The position numbers and the translations under genes were made by a program. The notes beneath the pieces are model-generated. The model worked only from the letters and a program-made list of their open reading frames with translations, was not told where the DNA came from and did no database searches. From Nostoc sp. PCC 7524 (GTDB lineage Bacteria; Cyanobacteriota; Cyanobacteriia; Cyanobacteriales; Nostocaceae): 64,000 nucleotides of DNA. The stretch is from contig NC_019684.1 in NCBI RefSeq assembly GCF_000316645.1, positions 3,935,501 to 3,999,500 of the forward strand, given 5' to 3'. Of this stretch, positions 58,001 through 61,000 are shown in pieces (positions within the stretch are counted from its first letter, which is position 1; each line of letters starts with the position of its first letter).

Positions 58001-61000
58001 CCACCAAGGGAAACAGTAGTGATATCGGCTTTTGATAAAGCGAGGACATCGACATTGCCCCCAGTGGTAGTAACTGTAGAGTTCTCTATAGCGGCTGTAA
58101 TTTCATTGATGATGTCACTACTACCCAACGCCGCCCCAGCTGCATCTTGTCCCAGACTCAAACCCCCAGCCCCAGAACCGACGGTGGCGTTGTCAACGGC
58201 ATGAACAATGATATCTCCGGCTGCCGTTACCTGGGAGTCTTTAATCTTGGCCTCAAAGGTATTCTTAATGATGTTAATGGGAACTGAGCCAGCGATCGCC
58301 GTCCAGTTGGCTACCCCTACCCCAATGCTGACGGAGACTACTTGCGATGTCACCTCAGAGGGAATTTCTGGGACGGCTACGGTTGTTGTTCCCAGGTTGA
58401 TGGATGTGGGTGGTGCATCGGTGGGAATCTCAAAGCCTGATTTCACCTCAATTTGCCCTAAGACGGAGGTGACAATGGAGTTGTCAATCTTGGCGGTTGT
58501 GGTGTTGAGGAGGTTATTAGTAGATACCGAGCCACCAATGGCTGAGGAATTGGTAGACACACCTACAGCCCCGGAGATGACAATCATTGTGGAGGAGTCG
58601 GCGGCGGCTACCCGAATTGATTCTTGGGCTTGGACGTGGGATTTATCTTTCGTGCCATCACTATTGAGGTCGGTGTCGCCTGTAATTGATGCCTCAATGG
58701 TGTTTTGAATCAAGTTAATGGTGACAGAACCAGCACCAGCAAAACCTTGTCCACCACTACCAGCTAAAGCTACAGCAATCAGTAATGATGAGGAATCGGC
58801 TGTGACTTCTAAGGTGGATGTGGTGGAATGTACCGTTGAACTATCAATATTGGCTTTGACGGTGTTAGTAATTACCTGGGAACTGAGGGCTGCACCTATT
58901 GCTACACCTTGTCCACCAATCGCTAGTGAACCGGAGACACTACCAACGGTAGAATCATCCTGGGCTTTAACTGCGATCGCTCCTTTGGCATACACATTGG
59001 AGCCACCTTTGATATATGCCTCAGTGGTATTAGTAATCACATTCACTGAGACATTACCAGCAATGGTGGTGTCCTTAGAACCTGCTGCGCCAACTGTACC
59101 ACTACCAATTACAGCCCTGTTATCAGCTTTCACCAACACGGAACCATCATAGGCTTGAGTAGCAGTCCCTATGTCTGCGTTGTCGAGGTAGGCACGGACG
59201 GTGCTATGAATGCCGTTATAACCCACAGCCGCCCCTAGTCCTACACCCTGCCCAGCCGCACCTACAGCCCCACCAATGCCAAAGATCCAAGAGTTATCCT
59301 CGGCTGTCACAGATAGACTTGTGCCGGTGGGGTTAGTGAATGTCGTATTTTTAATGTAAGCTTCGGCTTCATCTGCAATCACATTCACCCCAATCATCCC
59401 AGCTAAACCAGAACCTTGGGATGATACGCCTACTGAGCCGGTAATGGCCACAATCTTGGCATTACCAGGGCCAGGGTTGTCAATGCTAGAAGTGACCTCG
59501 AATTTGCCACCTTGCTGAGTAATAGTTGAGTCTTCAACATAGGCTTTCGTGGTGTTGTCAATCACGTTGACGGCGATAGCTGCCCCGACACCATTCTTAC
59601 CACCGAAACCTACAGCCCCCGCTACACTCACAATCAAGGTTTCATCACGGGCATTAATTTTTGCATCACCCATCAGCATAGCGGTGAGTCCGCCTAAGTA
59701 GGCTGTGGTGGTATTGGTGATGACGTTGACGGAAACTGAGCCAGCAACGCTATTAGCTTGCACTCCTGGTGCCACACTTGCACCAGCCGTCAAGGAAGCA
59801 ATCACACCAGTCCGAGTGGCTTCTACTGTCAGATTCTCTGTCTCAATGACAGCATCATTAATGTATGCTTTCGTCTCTCCAATTAGTGTATTTTGAGTAA
59901 ACGAACCTGCGATCGCTATATCATTCCCAGCCGGAGATTTAGCAGCTGCGACTGCCCCTGCAAACGCACCTAAACCTGTGTCATTATCGGCAGTGACGGT
60001 GATTTTCTTCGCCCGGATGTTCTTGCCCCCGTTAGTTTGCGCCTCTTCATTAATGACGGCGTAGGCGAAATCCTTCACTACTTCGTTTAAAGCTGCATCG
60101 GCGGAAACTCCTATGCCATAAGTTCCCTGATTGGCAGCGTCTCCTGATGGGGCAGCTTGATTGGCTTGTTGGACTGCGCTATTAGCCTTACTATTGCTGC
60201 TTGAGGTTCCTGGTGGAGAAGCAGCACCAGGTGCAACTATTGCCGCCGCAAAGGAGGCAGAAATTAATGCCCCAGTGTTAAATGCTTTGACTTGTAATTC
60301 CCCACCTATATCAATGGTAGAAATGCGCTGAGTTTCTCCGGGTAAGGCACCAATCACTGCATAGGTTTCACGGTTGAGAACGTTCACTGTCCCCGTAAAG
60401 CCCATACCCTTACGCTCTCCTTTCATGGTAGAACCAGCCAAGTTAACCATGACTGTGGTATCAGTGGCATCAACATAAATATCTGTCCCAGCTACAGCCG
60501 CGCTCGTGATGAGACTCCCGCCTTCAATCTGGGCTACAGTTTCACTAAATATCGTATCCACGTTGACCATGCCAGCAAAACCAAAGGTCTTAGCTGCACT
60601 ACCTGATTGACCTAAAGCTATGTTGAGGATGGCAGTATTGGCTGTAACTTGCAACCCACCCGTCTTAGCTGTTGGATCATAAGCTTTGGTGAAGTATATT
60701 TGAGTGTCATTTTCGATTTTCGCCTTGGTGGTGTTATCAACCACTAAAACGTGGACAGCGCCGCCAATCCCTGTACCGCCAGATTGGGTTCCCGATGCGT
60801 TATATAAATAGCTAAGACTGCTTTTACGTCTACTCTTAAGAATACCTTCTGGGCTGAGGTCAATATCAAAGTTACCCGTGTGGTGAACTAACTCATATTT
60901 GGTGTCAGCTGTGACTGCTACCGCCTGATCACTACCCCGGAAGGCGGTATCTTGATTAATCTTCGCGCCAGATTCAATGATTGCTTCGGTGATATTGGTG